DNA of 64,000 nucleotides from an uncultured Desulfatitalea sp. (lineage in GTDB: Bacteria > Desulfobacterota > Desulfobacteria > Desulfobacterales > Desulfosarcinaceae). The position numbers were made by a program, and so were the translations under genes. The stretch covers positions 186,001 through 250,000 of the forward strand of contig CALMNL010000003.1 of assembly GCA_937868765.1 (NCBI GenBank), in the 5' to 3' direction. The notes beneath the pieces are model-generated. The model ran no database searches, had not been told where the DNA came from, and saw nothing but the letters and a program-made list of their open reading frames with translations. This document shows, one piece after another, positions 18,405 through 26,448 of this stretch (within the stretch, counting starts at the first letter, position 1; each line of letters begins with the position of its first letter).

Positions 18405-18420
18405 TAGTATATGTGAACTA
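18405..18420. promoter_or_regulatory. Predicted MarR-type operator 2 (autoregulatory)
   Basis: TAGTATATGTGAACTA lies 19 bp upstream of the marR start codon and shares 13 of 16 bases with the palindrome at 17919-17934. Its position over the presumed promoter is typical of MarR autorepression. Confidence 0.65.
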
Positions 18421-18484
18421 TATAATCAGATCCCAAAAATTGTCAATCGAAAAAATGGGAGTTAGGGGAGGGCAGGGGCGGATT

Positions 18485-19057
18485 CTATCTTTTGAGATCC
18501 TTACCTGCGCTGAAGGCCTGTGCCAACGGCGCGCCCAAGCCGTAATAGCGCTTTTCTGAACCCGAGCCATAAATAATCGGCCTCACCTTGGTGGCATCCG
18601 GCAGGCCCCCCGTAGTGCACCCTTCGGAGACATGGGTTTCTTCGATCTGTCCGACCACCAGGGCATGGCTGCCCAGGTTCAGGATGTGGACCACCTTGCA
18701 TTCCAGGTTCAGCGGACATTGTTCGATGAGCGGCGCGGTCTTCAACAAACCATAAAAAACAGCGAAACCGCAGTCTGCGGCTTTGTCCTGCTTGGTTCCC
18801 GAGACGATGCCGCAATAATCGGTCTCCTTGACCTGGTTTTCGGTAGGTACGTTGATTGAAAAGGTGCCGTTTTCCTTGATCCCTTTCAGGGTGTGGCGGT
18901 GATGCTGCAAGGCCACGGTGACCATGGGCGGATTGCTGTTGGCGATGCCGCTCCAGGCGGCGGTCATGAAATTGGCTCTGCCGGCCACATTGGCTCCGAT
19001 CAAGAAGGCGGGCATGGGATACAAAAGCGTCTGGGCGCCGAGGGTGACTTTTTTCAT
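18485..19057 (-). CDS. Flavoredoxin / flavin reductase-like FMN-binding protein
   Basis: 190-residue flavin-reductase-like protein, close in character to the flavoredoxins of sulfate reducers, which bind FMN and transfer electrons. The FMN-site segments MTAAWSGIANSNPPMVTVAL and GTFSINVPTENQ and the C-terminal GSEKRYYGLG are visible. The start ATG 19057 follows an AGGAAATTT site. It stands between the MarR region and the stress-protein genes with no clear operon partner. Electron donor and acceptor cannot be deduced. Confidence 0.88.
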   Translation of the reverse strand: MKKVTLGAQTLLYPMPAFLIGANVAGRANFMTAAWSGIANSNPPMVTVALQHHRHTLKGIKENGTFSINVPTENQVKETDYCGIVSGTKQDKAADCGFAVFYGLLKTAPLIEQCPLNLECKVVHILNLGSHALVVGQIEETHVSEGCTTGGLPDATKVRPIIYGSGSEKRYYGLGAPLAQAFSAGKDLKR

Positions 19058-19106
19058 TTTAAATTTCCTCTTGCGGCCCTGCTCCCTGGGGAGCAGGTGC
19101 AGATGG

Positions 19107-19631
19107 TTATTCGACGGGCAGTGGCGGGGCCACGATGACGAGGCGGTCCGAGTGCCTCAAAACGCCTTTTACCACGCTTCCGAACATGGCTTCGGCGAGA
19201 GCGCCACGACGCCTTGAGCCCATCACAATCGCATCACAATTCTGCTCCTGGGCCGTTCGGATAATGGCCTCCACCACATTGCCTTCGGCAACAATGACAT
19301 CGCCCGGACCGACCGATTCGCCGGCATTGTCGAGGTCTTTCAGGGTCACCTCGTAAAATTGCTCCAGTCCGGATTTGATCATGGCCATGTCGCGACGCTT
19401 CCCCAGCAGCGTGGCGCGGGCCTCATCGGCCGCCTGGCGACGGGCGGGCCGGATCGCTTCCAAGTCTATGAAAGCCTGGATATTCGTGCTGACCGCTTCC
19501 ATGACATAGAGAAAGACCACTTGGGCCCTGTAGCGTGCGGCCAGGCTCAAAGCGTATGAAAAAGCATGTTTCGAGGTTTCGGAGAGGTCGGAAGTGAAGA
19601 GTATTTTGCGGATGTCGGGGATCGTCTGCAT
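19107..19631 (-). CDS. Universal stress protein (UspA family), single domain
   Basis: 174-residue UspA-fold protein. It begins KILFTSDLSETS and ends with the nucleotide-loop region VMGSRRRGALAEAMFGSVVKG, then VIV. In ATP-binding Usps the loop reads G-2x-G-9x-G-S/T; here the second Gly is Arg, while the last Gly-Ser is kept, so ATP binding is not certain. Usp proteins help survival in stress or growth arrest. A second, tandem-domain Usp is encoded just upstream on the same strand. Confidence 0.9.
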   Translation of the reverse strand: MQTIPDIRKILFTSDLSETSKHAFSYALSLAARYRAQVVFLYVMEAVSTNIQAFIDLEAIRPARRQAADEARATLLGKRRDMAMIKSGLEQFYEVTLKDLDNAGESVGPGDVIVAEGNVVEAIIRTAQEQNCDAIVMGSRRRGALAEAMFGSVVKGVLRHSDRLVIVAPPLPVE

Positions 19632-19887
19632 ATCGATAGCCTCCGTTCATGGGGTTGCATTCGCAAGTGCTGTCAAAGGAGATATTGCTATGACAATCGA
19701 ATAATCGTTGCGATAGGAGATTGTCAACCTTTTATAGGCAATGAAAGAGGCGAAAGCGGCCTGACCTTTTGGGGGCAACGGCAGTGCGCAGGAAGGACAT
19801 GCGGATGGATGCGGCAAAGCCTTCACCATCTTTAGATGAAAGGTTGGAGGCAAGGCGATCGTCGCATGTTTATCATCTCGTGGGGGG

Positions 19888-20853
19888 CTATGAAGGCACG
19901 CTCTCTGCCCCAATCCTGTCACGTTCTGGTAGGGTAGGTTGGGTTCGTTCGGCGCGGTTGACGCTGACCACCGGGCATGCCGATCGCAACACCACCTGCT
20001 CGACGGTGCTGCCCAGCAGGGCTTTCTCAGGATCGACTTCGTGGGTATGGTGGGCCATGACGATCAAAGAAGCGCTTTTCTGACGCGCGAATTTCAGGAT
20101 CTCGACATGGGGAATGCCTTCGCACACCTCGAATACGACATTGTCGAACCCATCCAATTGGGTAGCATACAAATTCTGCATACGCGACTGAGCCGTGGCG
20201 ATGCGCTGCTCGATATCCTGCTGGACCCGCGCGTTTCCAAAAAGGGTATCGGAGACATCGACGGCGTGGAATAGATAAAGTTTACTGCCGGTATGTCGGG
20301 CCATGCGGCAGGCGAACTTGAAGGCCGCCATGGCGGGCTTGGAGAGATCGGTACCAAAGACGATGTGGTGGGACTTTCCAAAGCAGGTGGCGCACGGTCG
20401 GCTTACGATCAGCACCGGACACAGCGCTCCCCGGGCAACTCGTTGCATGGTGCTGCCGGCCAGCGTTCGGTAACGATAAGCGCCTGCGTCTTCCTCGTTG
20501 GTATGGGCCCCCATGATGATCAGGTCTGCCTTCTCTTTCCAGGCCTTGCGAAGAATTTCGGTGGCCGGTGATCCTACCTCGCATTCGATTTGAACCTTTT
20601 CCATGCCCCGGAGCTGGGTGGCATAGGTGATTTTGATCTCCTCTTTGACCCAGGCTGCGTAATCGTCATCCGAGGTTTCTTCCGCCCCGCTGCGCACATC
20701 GATGATGAAAGGACTCGCACCCCGCGTGGGGATCCCGTAGACATGCAGAACATTCAATGCCGCGTTATATCTTCTCGCCAGATCGAAGGCGACTTTTGCG
20801 GCTTCGTCACAGGTCGGAGAGGCTGTTGTTGCGAAAAGTATTTTCTTGAACAT
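19888..20853 (-). CDS. Tandem-domain universal stress protein
   Basis: 321-residue protein with two Usp domains. The first begins KILFATTASPTCDEAAK and contains MGAHTNEEDAGAYRYRTLAGST; the second begins HIVFGTDLSKPA (~residue 165) and contains MAHHTHEVDPEKALLGSTVEQ. Both end in the usual CPV strand. The first-domain loop is longer than normal. The ATG 20853 has a GGAGGCAT site upstream. Function beyond stress survival is not inferable. Confidence 0.9.
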   Translation of the reverse strand: MFKKILFATTASPTCDEAAKVAFDLARRYNAALNVLHVYGIPTRGASPFIIDVRSGAEETSDDDYAAWVKEEIKITYATQLRGMEKVQIECEVGSPATEILRKAWKEKADLIIMGAHTNEEDAGAYRYRTLAGSTMQRVARGALCPVLIVSRPCATCFGKSHHIVFGTDLSKPAMAAFKFACRMARHTGSKLYLFHAVDVSDTLFGNARVQQDIEQRIATAQSRMQNLYATQLDGFDNVVFEVCEGIPHVEILKFARQKSASLIVMAHHTHEVDPEKALLGSTVEQVVLRSACPVVSVNRAERTQPTLPERDRIGAESVPS

Positions 20854-21217
20854 GATGATGCCTCCTTACCCCAAGGGTCATGTACCTGGCGCGGTACTAT
20901 TTCGCATCGGTCGTTTGATCTGACCTTATCTTGAGCAATAAGTATGCCTCATGGTAAAAAACAAATAAATACAGGCAGAAAACGTGTCCCGAAAGGCCTA
21001 ACACGAAGGAAGATGGGGCACAGGGGCGGAAAAAAAGCGGTTTTGGCGTTTCATTGAAACATGGCTCGGGCTTAACCATCTTGAAAAAATCTCATAAAGT
21101 CAAAATAACAATAAGATAAGAGGTAGCTAAGGCTGAAACACATGAAACATGGTGGAACACCAGGCGCAAAAGGCTTTGGTTTCCGGATGCTTGCAGCTGA
21201 TTGCCCGGGCTGCCCGG
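20854..21217. other. Intergenic region without a recognised gene
   Basis: 364 bp between the tandem Usp gene and the end of the Orp-like cluster, with an AT-richer middle. It must hold the promoter of the tandem Usp gene (leftward) and the 3' end of the cluster transcript. I see no convincing hairpin terminator, tRNA or repeat. Two small minus-strand open frames here lack ribosome sites. Confidence 0.6.
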
Positions 21218-21631
21218 TCATGCGTGGGGCACGCGTTGCAGCAAATCCCAGAGCCGACGGGCGTCCCTTTCACCCGGCATGAGAGGCAACATCGAAAGCA
21301 GCCCCAACCCTTCAGTAAGGTCGTGAAAGATGTCTTCCTCGGCATCACTCAGTATCGAGAGATGCATGAAGGCATCGATTTGGATCAATCGCCTTATCAG
21401 CGCCAAACCGGTATTGTCATCGATGAGATCGTCCACGACGGCCAATATGATCCTGTTGTGTCGGGTGGTTTCCAGCGCCGCCTGGGCTGAAGCGGCGATG
21501 ATCATTTCCGAACCGCTCTGCTTGCGCAGCGTTTCAACAAAAGGCCCCATTTGGGACGACCGCGCAGTAGCCAGAAGGATGACTTCCTTCTGGCCGGGTC
21601 GCAATTGCCCTGTAACGCTTTGGGACATCAT
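21218..21631 (-). CDS. Small receiver-like (CheY-fold) protein
   Basis: 137-residue protein with the alternating pattern of a response-regulator receiver: strand EVILLATA, strand LAVVDDLIDD with candidate acidic residues, helix GLALIRRLIQ, then LSILSDAEEDIFHDL. There is no output domain, and the usual conserved Lys is not obvious, so phosphorylation is doubtful. Start ATG 21631 overlaps the stop of the upstream zinc-ribbon gene (ATGA). It is the last gene of the leftward Orp-like cluster. The open frame extends upstream, but only into the zinc-ribbon gene. Confidence 0.65.
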   Translation of the reverse strand: MMSQSVTGQLRPGQKEVILLATARSSQMGPFVETLRKQSGSEMIIAASAQAALETTRHNRIILAVVDDLIDDNTGLALIRRLIQIDAFMHLSILSDAEEDIFHDLTEGLGLLSMLPLMPGERDARRLWDLLQRVPHA

Positions 21632-21879
21632 CCTGCCCTCCCGCAACAGGAACCCGGGCCTGCGCATCCGGCGTGGGACGGGTGCTGACCGCAGCAACCG
21701 GTGTCTTTCGGCCCGGGAAACGATTGAGGGGGTTTGCCGGTAAGGGTGCTGGTGGCAGAAATGAGTTTTCGGGTATCCTGGCTTCCGCAATTGGGGCAAA
21801 GCAATCCGTCGCTCTGGGCGAGTACCACGATTTCCCCCTGGAACTGACAATTGCTGCAAACAATATCGAAAATGGGCAT
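21628..21879 (-). CDS. FmdB-type zinc-ribbon protein
   Basis: 83-residue small protein starting MPIFDIVCSNCQ with a second pair LLCPNCGSQDTRKLIS, the CxxC...CxxC zinc ribbon of the FmdB regulatory-protein family. The tail is rich in Cys and Gly (CCGQHP, CAGPGSCCG), a feature shared with small proteins of NifX/Orp clusters. Start ATG 21879 is chosen for the upstream GAAGGA; an ATG five codons earlier has none. Function unknown. Confidence 0.8.
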   Translation of the reverse strand: MPIFDIVCSNCQFQGEIVVLAQSDGLLCPNCGSQDTRKLISATSTLTGKPPQSFPGPKDTGCCGQHPSHAGCAGPGSCCGRAG

Positions 21880-21890
21880 GTGAAATTCCT

Positions 21891-22283
21891 TCAATGCTTC
21901 CGTCGGGGCGGTTGCCGATAGCTATCGGCGATCGCCTCTCCGAGGGTATTTACCGCCAGTCTGGCACAATGGCGATGATCTTCCGGCAGCCCGCCCAATT
22001 CCTGTTCTACGTCTTCGGGCTGCAACGACAGGGCCTGTTCCACGGTCCTGCCGAGAGCGAGAGAACTGACGGCTCGTCCACAGGCGACCGTAAAATGGCA
22101 GCCCTTGGGGCAGTATCCAATTTCAGCGATGGTTTCTCCTTGCAGCCGCAAGGTGATTTCAAGGCTGTCGCCACAGCTGCCGACGCCAATGGCGCGACCA
22201 TCGGCATTTTCCAGGCACTTTGCCGAAAGACGGCATTCAGGGATGGTCTCATTTGTTGTTTTCATGGGATATGCTGAACTCAT
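21891..22283 (-). CDS. NifU/IscU-like iron-sulfur scaffold protein
   Basis: 130-residue divergent NifU N-terminal/IscU-like protein. The three cysteine positions of the scaffold are recognisable: GSCGDSLEITL, then GYCPKGCHFTVACGRA, then HCARLAVNTL, with the ENVE-like GRTVEQALSLQPEDV between. IscU scaffolds assemble Fe-S clusters on those cysteines. Its place in a cluster of NifX-domain and ferredoxin-ATPase proteins suggests it builds or carries a metal cluster for that system. ATG 22265 is an alternative start. Confidence 0.75.
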   Translation of the reverse strand: MSSAYPMKTTNETIPECRLSAKCLENADGRAIGVGSCGDSLEITLRLQGETIAEIGYCPKGCHFTVACGRAVSSLALGRTVEQALSLQPEDVEQELGGLPEDHRHCARLAVNTLGEAIADSYRQPPRRKH

Positions 22284-22371
22284 GATGCCAGGTTTTCAAT
22301 ATTAGTAAATCAGGGGGCCACAGGCGCCATTGTCGGATCTTGCGGCTGCAGCCCCTGTCGCAAATCCACTT

Positions 22372-22749
22372 TTAGTGCCCGCCCCCGCAGGTGTGCATCT
22401 GCTGAAAAACAGGTAGTTTGCCATCTATAGCAGCTTGAACCGCTTCGCCCACCGTGCGTGCTTGTCCGCCGTGCAGCACCTGAATGCCCACCTGGTTAAA
22501 CCCCATCAGGGGACGCAATCCCATGCCGCCGGCGATCAACTGGTGCACGCCCTTGGTTGCCAGGTACTGTACCGGCGCCATACAACCTCCCTGTTGGTGG
22601 GGCACATTGGGGATGACGGAAACATCGCGAATGGCGCCTTCCGAAACGGCAACCAGTGTGTACAGATCACAATGGCCGAAGTGTGCGCCAAGTCCGGCTT
22701 CGAGTCCTCCGGGGGTTTCGGATGGGACGGCAATTAGAATCGAACTCAT
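22372..22749 (-). CDS. NifX/NifB-domain (dinitrogenase FeMo-cofactor type) protein
   Basis: 125-residue protein of the dinitrogenase iron-molybdenum cofactor biosynthesis fold (NifX, NifY, NafY, NifB C-terminus, and the orange protein of Desulfovibrio). Signatures are LGAHFGHCDLYTLV, QGGCMAPVQYLATKGVHQLI and the glycine-rich GGMGLRPLMGF. The tail MHTCGGGH could bind metal. Such proteins carry metal clusters; no nif structural genes are present, so the cargo is more likely an Orp-type Mo-Cu or another cluster. Start ATG 22749 follows GAGGAAAT. Confidence 0.85.
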   Translation of the reverse strand: MSSILIAVPSETPGGLEAGLGAHFGHCDLYTLVAVSEGAIRDVSVIPNVPHQQGGCMAPVQYLATKGVHQLIAGGMGLRPLMGFNQVGIQVLHGGQARTVGEAVQAAIDGKLPVFQQMHTCGGGH

Positions 22750-22810
22750 ATTTCCTCCTCATGAAGTGATTTCATTGTTCAAAGAGATAAGTGTGTGTGA
22801 GGGGTCGGTT

Positions 22811-23179
22811 TCAGGCACCCCCGCCTCTGGCATCGCTCAATTTCGCCCAGGTTACGGCACCTTTCTGGAATTTTTCGAGCGCTTCGCGCACCGTGACATT
22901 TTCCAGCCCCTGGGCCACCCGAATGCCCGCAGCCGATAGCGCCTGAAATGCCTTGGGCCCCACATAGCCGGTGAGCACCGACGTGACCCCATGGCGGGCG
23001 ACGGTTTCCGCAGCCTGAATACCGGCACCCTGGGCACGCACTTGTGCTTCCCCATTGTTCACATATTCGAACTTCAGGGTTTGAGGTTCGATGATAATGA
23101 AGCCGGCGGCCCTTCCGAAGCGTGGGTCCACACGGTCCTCAAGGGAGGGGCCCTCGCTGCTGATAGCGATTTTTTTCAT
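22811..23179 (-). CDS. NifX/NifB-domain protein, second paralogue
   Basis: 122-residue member of the same fold: KKIAISSEGPSLEDRVDPRFGRA at the N-terminus (given in part: VDPRFGRAAGFIII) and GVTSVLTGYVGPKAFQAL in the middle. Start ATG 23179 is supported by AAAGGAAC upstream; an in-frame ATG seven codons earlier lacks one. It is one of three such paralogues in the cluster, an arrangement seen in Orp-type loci of sulfate reducers. Likely a metal-cluster carrier. Confidence 0.85.
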   Translation of the reverse strand: MKKIAISSEGPSLEDRVDPRFGRAAGFIIIEPQTLKFEYVNNGEAQVRAQGAGIQAAETVARHGVTSVLTGYVGPKAFQALSAAGIRVAQGLENVTVREALEKFQKGAVTWAKLSDARGGGA

Positions 23180-23235
23180 GATATGTTCCTTTAAAGTCAT
23201 CTGTTCAAGGCGTTCTTCCGATAGGATCGCCCTGA

Positions 23236-23601
23236 TCAGGCGAAAATATTCTCCGGCTTGTAGGGATGGGAACCTTCAATCACTTCCACACCGGCCTTGC
23301 CCCTGATCTTGCCGATCAGAATCTCTTTATGCGGGCAATGGTCGGTAATGCAGGCCGCCACATGCACTTTGGTGATCTTTTCGCCCATGGGTTTGTTCCA
23401 CAAGTTCACCTGGGCCAATCGGGTGACGATGGTCGCACCCGGGCAATCGCCGCAGTTCAGCAGACCGACTATTTGCGCCTCTTGATTTTTATACCGTGCA
23501 AACTCACCATCCCGGCGGTTGAACCCGACGAGGCAGCGCGAGCAGCCGATGCAAACGTCATCCATGGCTCTTTTACATCCGATGATTAGAAGTTTTTCCA
23601 T
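23236..23601 (-). CDS. CGGC-domain putative metal-binding protein
   Basis: 121-residue cysteine-rich protein of the CGGC-domain type: MEKLLIIGCKRA, CIGCSRCLVGF, LLNCGDCPGATIV and ACITDHCPHKE. The eight-odd cysteines in fixed pairs suggest binding of zinc or an Fe-S cluster. Start ATG 23601 is chosen for AAGGAGTGCAAT directly upstream; the frame stays open further, over the end of the upstream ATPase gene. Function unknown; conserved beside Orp-type ATPases. Confidence 0.82.
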   Translation of the reverse strand: MEKLLIIGCKRAMDDVCIGCSRCLVGFNRRDGEFARYKNQEAQIVGLLNCGDCPGATIVTRLAQVNLWNKPMGEKITKVHVAACITDHCPHKEILIGKIRGKAGVEVIEGSHPYKPENIFA

Positions 23602-23657
23602 ATTGCACTCCTTGCGATTTATTCGATTGCGCTGAACGTTTTTCGCAGAGATCGTTC

Positions 23658-24524
23658 TCAAATCCACAACTCCCGCGACACCCTATCCCAGATCTTCTGC
23701 ACCGCAGCTGCCGCCAGACCGTCGCCATCGTATTCGAAAATGGTTTGTCCGCGCACCATGGCTGTCGTAAATACCGGATCGAAAGGAATCCGGCCGATGA
23801 GTGTGACTTGGTTTTTCTGGGCGAATTGTTCGATGGCCTGGGACTGGTCGGGATTGAGATCGAATTTATTGATGCACACCATGGCCGGCACGTTGAAATG
23901 GGTGCTCAATTGAACCACTCGTTCCATATCGTGATATCCGGAGACGGTCGGCTCGGTTACGATCAGCACCGCCGAGGCCCTGCCGACGGAGGCGATCACC
24001 GGACAGCCGATACCCGGGGGGCCATCGGTAAGCAGCAGGTCGAGGTGATTCGCTTCGGCCAGTTTTTTACCCTCCTGGCGGATAAGCGTTACCAGCTTGC
24101 CTGAATTTTCTTCGGCAATCCCCAGGCGCGCATGGACCATGGGGCCGAAACGGGTGTCGGAAAGAAACCATTCGCCGCTGAGAGTGGGGGGGAAGGCGAT
24201 GGCCTTTTCAGGGCAGAAGTAGTAACAGACGCCGCAACCTTCACATGCGATAGGGTCCACCACGAATTCGCCGCTGATCGCCTGCCAGCGGCAAAGATCG
24301 CGGCACAGACCACACTGGGTGCACTTATCCGGATCGATACGGGCGGTATGGCCTGAAAAAAAGTCGTGCTGCTCGCGCACGGCCGGATCCGTGATCAAAT
24401 GCAGATCGGCCGCATCTACATCGGCATCACAAAGGACTTTATTTACTGCCAGGGAAGCGAAGGCCGACACGATGCTCGTCTTGCCGGTCCCACCTTTGCC
24501 GCTGATGACCACCAGTTCTTTCAT
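23658..24524 (-). CDS. MinD/Mrp-type P-loop ATPase with inserted ferredoxin domain (1)
   Basis: 288-residue deviant-Walker ATPase: ISGKGGTGKTSIV at the N-terminus, then an inserted two-cluster ferredoxin (CTQCGLCRDLC and CEGCGVCYYFCPEKAI, residues ~65-105), then TDGPPGIGCPVIAS, the Walker B-like region. These proteins are the paired ATPases of the Orp complex in Desulfovibrio and relate to Mrp/NBP35 Fe-S carriers. It overlaps the preceding paralogue by 4 bp (stop/start), so the two are translated together, probably as a heterodimer. Confidence 0.92.
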   Translation of the reverse strand: MKELVVISGKGGTGKTSIVSAFASLAVNKVLCDADVDAADLHLITDPAVREQHDFFSGHTARIDPDKCTQCGLCRDLCRWQAISGEFVVDPIACEGCGVCYYFCPEKAIAFPPTLSGEWFLSDTRFGPMVHARLGIAEENSGKLVTLIRQEGKKLAEANHLDLLLTDGPPGIGCPVIASVGRASAVLIVTEPTVSGYHDMERVVQLSTHFNVPAMVCINKFDLNPDQSQAIEQFAQKNQVTLIGRIPFDPVFTTAMVRGQTIFEYDGDGLAAAAVQKIWDRVSRELWI

Positions 24525-25423
24525 CTCTTGTCTTTCGGCATTAACGCTGACTCCGGGAAGCCGGACCAGTGAGTATCAGTTGCAGTTCGCGCAATTTCGG
24601 CTTCGATGCGACGGTATAGCGCCGCAAAGCGGCCTTTCCATTCAGGAATCGTTTCCACGAGCATCTCACCCTTGGAATATGCTTCGGCTATTCGACGGTC
24701 GAAAGGGATCTCCATGAGAATCGGCAGATGCGCCTCTTCGGCATAGGCCTTGACGCGATCGTCGCCCATATCCGCCCGATTGATGACCAGGCCGCAGGGG
24801 ATTTCGAGGATCCGCACCGCGCCGACGGCCAGCTTTAAATCATGCAAACCGAAGGGCGTCGGCTCGGTCACCAGGAGGACGAAGTGCGCTCCTTTCATGG
24901 AAGCGATCACAGGGCAGGACGTGCCAGGCGGCGCATCGATGATGGTCAATCCATCTGGTCTTGTCCGTTCACGCACTTTGCGGATCAAAGGCGGCGACAT
25001 GGCTTCCCCTATTCTGGTTTTTCCATGTACGAATTGCAGACCGTTTCTACCGCCGCTTTCAATCACTCCCAACTCGCGCCCCGTTTCGTGGATAGCCTTT
25101 TCCGGACATACTCGCATGCAGCCGCCGCAGCTGTGGCATAACTCCGGAAACGGCAATACCGCGGTACCAAGAACCACGATCGCCTTGTACTGGCATATCT
25201 CGGCGCACTTTCCGCAAAGGGTGCACTTCTCCATCTGTACCTCGGGAACCGGGGTCGTGATGGTTTCGACCTTCCGGATCTCGGGCTTTATAAAGAGGTG
25301 GGCGTTGGGTTCTTCCACATCGCAGTCCAGCAACTGCACATCACCTCCCAGGCTGACAGCCAGGTTGGTCGCGACGGTGGTTTTCCCGGTCCCGCCCTTG
25401 CCGCTGGCGACGCTGATGATCAT
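24521..25423 (-). CDS. MinD/Mrp-type P-loop ATPase with inserted ferredoxin domain (2)
   Basis: 300-residue paralogue of the downstream gene: MIISVASGKGGTGKTTVAT, ferredoxin insert CTLCGKCAEIC and CHSCGGCMRVCPEKAI (residues ~60-105), and IDAPPGTSCPVIAS. Start ATG 25423 is preferred for the family-typical N-terminus and upstream GGGGAG; an ATG nine codons earlier (25450) is possible. Likely part of an Orp-like complex that inserts or moves metal clusters. A palindromic repeat separates it from the upstream NifX-domain gene. Confidence 0.92.
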   Translation of the reverse strand: MIISVASGKGGTGKTTVATNLAVSLGGDVQLLDCDVEEPNAHLFIKPEIRKVETITTPVPEVQMEKCTLCGKCAEICQYKAIVVLGTAVLPFPELCHSCGGCMRVCPEKAIHETGRELGVIESGGRNGLQFVHGKTRIGEAMSPPLIRKVRERTRPDGLTIIDAPPGTSCPVIASMKGAHFVLLVTEPTPFGLHDLKLAVGAVRILEIPCGLVINRADMGDDRVKAYAEEAHLPILMEIPFDRRIAEAYSKGEMLVETIPEWKGRFAALYRRIEAEIARTATDTHWSGFPESALMPKDKR

Positions 25424-25502
25424 ATGGGCTCCCCGTTCACCTATAGGCATGTCTTCACATTTATACTTTTCCGTGCATTAATACATTGGCTCTGAACTCT
25501 AC

Positions 25503-25642
25503 AAGCCATCTCAAAATAATCTTTTGGTCAAAACTCTTTGTTGGAGGCAAATGTTAACGCCTCGAAATATTATAATATGTCTCCGGTTTAACATTTGCCT
25601 CCGCCGCGATTTTAAGCCTAAATCCATATTTTGAATTGGCTT
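25503..25642 (-). repeat. Dispersed palindromic repeat, copy 2
   Basis: About 140 bp inverted copy of the element at 6743-6882: the reverse complement of this stretch aligns with it from end to end by eye. The inner inverted repeat is strong (GGAGGCAAATGTTAA near 25542-25556 against TTAACATTTGCCTCC near 25588-25602), and the outer ends are GCCATCTCAAAA / TTTTGAATTGGC. It lies inside the leftward Orp-like gene run, between the NifX-domain gene and the ATPase pair, so its hairpin would be in their transcript. Confidence 0.85.
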
Positions 25643-25660
25643 GTATAAATAGGGCCTTCG

Positions 25661-25975
25661 CTATGCGTTGACATCGCGGTACTCCTTCAAGTAGTCATCA
25701 AGGACTTCGTCGACATCACCGGAAGAAAAGGGGATCAGTTTAATCCCTTTCGCCTCGATCAGATTGGCGAATGCTTCCGATATGCCGCCGCAAATAAGCA
25801 CATCCACGCCCAGGTCATTCAGTCTTTCGGCCCTGGATAATGCCGAATCGCACTCCAGTAGCTCATAGTGACTTTCAGTCACTTTGCAGTCCTTTATGCC
25901 CGCGACGAGCAGCATCCGGGTGGCATCGAAAAGAGGGGAAATCCGCCCTTCCCAAACAGTCAAAGCAACATGCAT
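25661..25975 (-). CDS. NifX/NifB-domain protein, third paralogue
   Basis: 104-residue short member of the NifX/NifB fold: MHVALTVWEGRISPLFDAT and RLNDLGVDVLICGGISEAFANLI. It lacks the histidine of the other two copies in the first motif. Start ATG 25975 is chosen for GAGGAGA upstream; the frame is open for twelve more codons without a site. It is the first gene of the leftward cluster and follows the candidate sigma-54 promoter at 26094-26110. Confidence 0.82.
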   Translation of the reverse strand: MHVALTVWEGRISPLFDATRMLLVAGIKDCKVTESHYELLECDSALSRAERLNDLGVDVLICGGISEAFANLIEAKGIKLIPFSSGDVDEVLDDYLKEYRDVNA

Positions 25976-26093
25976 GACCGCAGTCTCCTCGCCCATTCCC
26001 CATGGAGCCAATGCTCTCGCTGGTGGCCTTTGTCACTCCGTGCCCCGGAGGGTGTGGGGGCTTGCCGCATCTTCCGAACCAATTTGAAGCCTT

Positions 26094-26110
26094 GAGCAAA
26101 GAACATGCCG
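26094..26110 (-). promoter_or_regulatory. Candidate sigma-54 promoter for the Orp-like cluster
   Basis: On the minus strand CGGCATGTTCTTTGCT keeps the invariant GG and GC of the -24/-12 promoter with ten bases between them. The -12 element TTGCT is perfect, and the -24 element differs at two bases from TGGCAC. It lies ~120 bp upstream of the first cluster gene. Confidence 0.55.
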
Positions 26111-26431
26111 GATTATGCGTGTATATGTGTGGATGCCCCGGCAGTGCGCAGAGGCTTTCGGGACAAGATTAAAAGGTGGGGACCAATTCCAGATCAAAGA
26201 TAATATGCAGAAATCACCGTTCCATTTTTGCGACCGTTTTGAAGGCAAGTCTCGTGGATGCAACTCTCTGAAGTGATACAACTAGAAGAATAAATTGAGC
26301 CGACCATGTACTGCATGCCATGCCTATGGGGTCTGTCTGTCCTCAAAACAGCCGGTAATTCTGTGTGTGTCGCAAAGCAGGCGGCAGTCGTGATTCTACC
26401 TCCATTAAAAAATGGTGGATGACCAGAAGCC

Positions 26432-26448
26432 TTGGCACTGGCCTTGCT
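26432..26448 (+). promoter_or_regulatory. Sigma-54 promoter for the tmc operon
   Basis: TTGGCACTGGCCTTGCT matches the sigma-54 consensus TGGCAC-N5-TTGCW exactly, with correct GG-N10-GC spacing. The start of transcription would be near 26459, ~185 bp before the first gene. A sigma-54 activator gene lies at the far end of the operon. Confidence 0.82.

Noticed and set aside
20897-21079. 60-residue minus-strand open frame
   Set aside because: No ribosome site, odd composition, and lies in the presumed promoter region of the tandem Usp gene.
21127-21348. Cys-rich 73-residue open frame (nine Cys) overlapping the receiver-like gene
   Set aside because: It overlaps ~130 bp of the better-supported receiver-like gene in another frame and lacks a clear ribosome site. 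A frameshift joining the two was considered, but there is no evidence for it.
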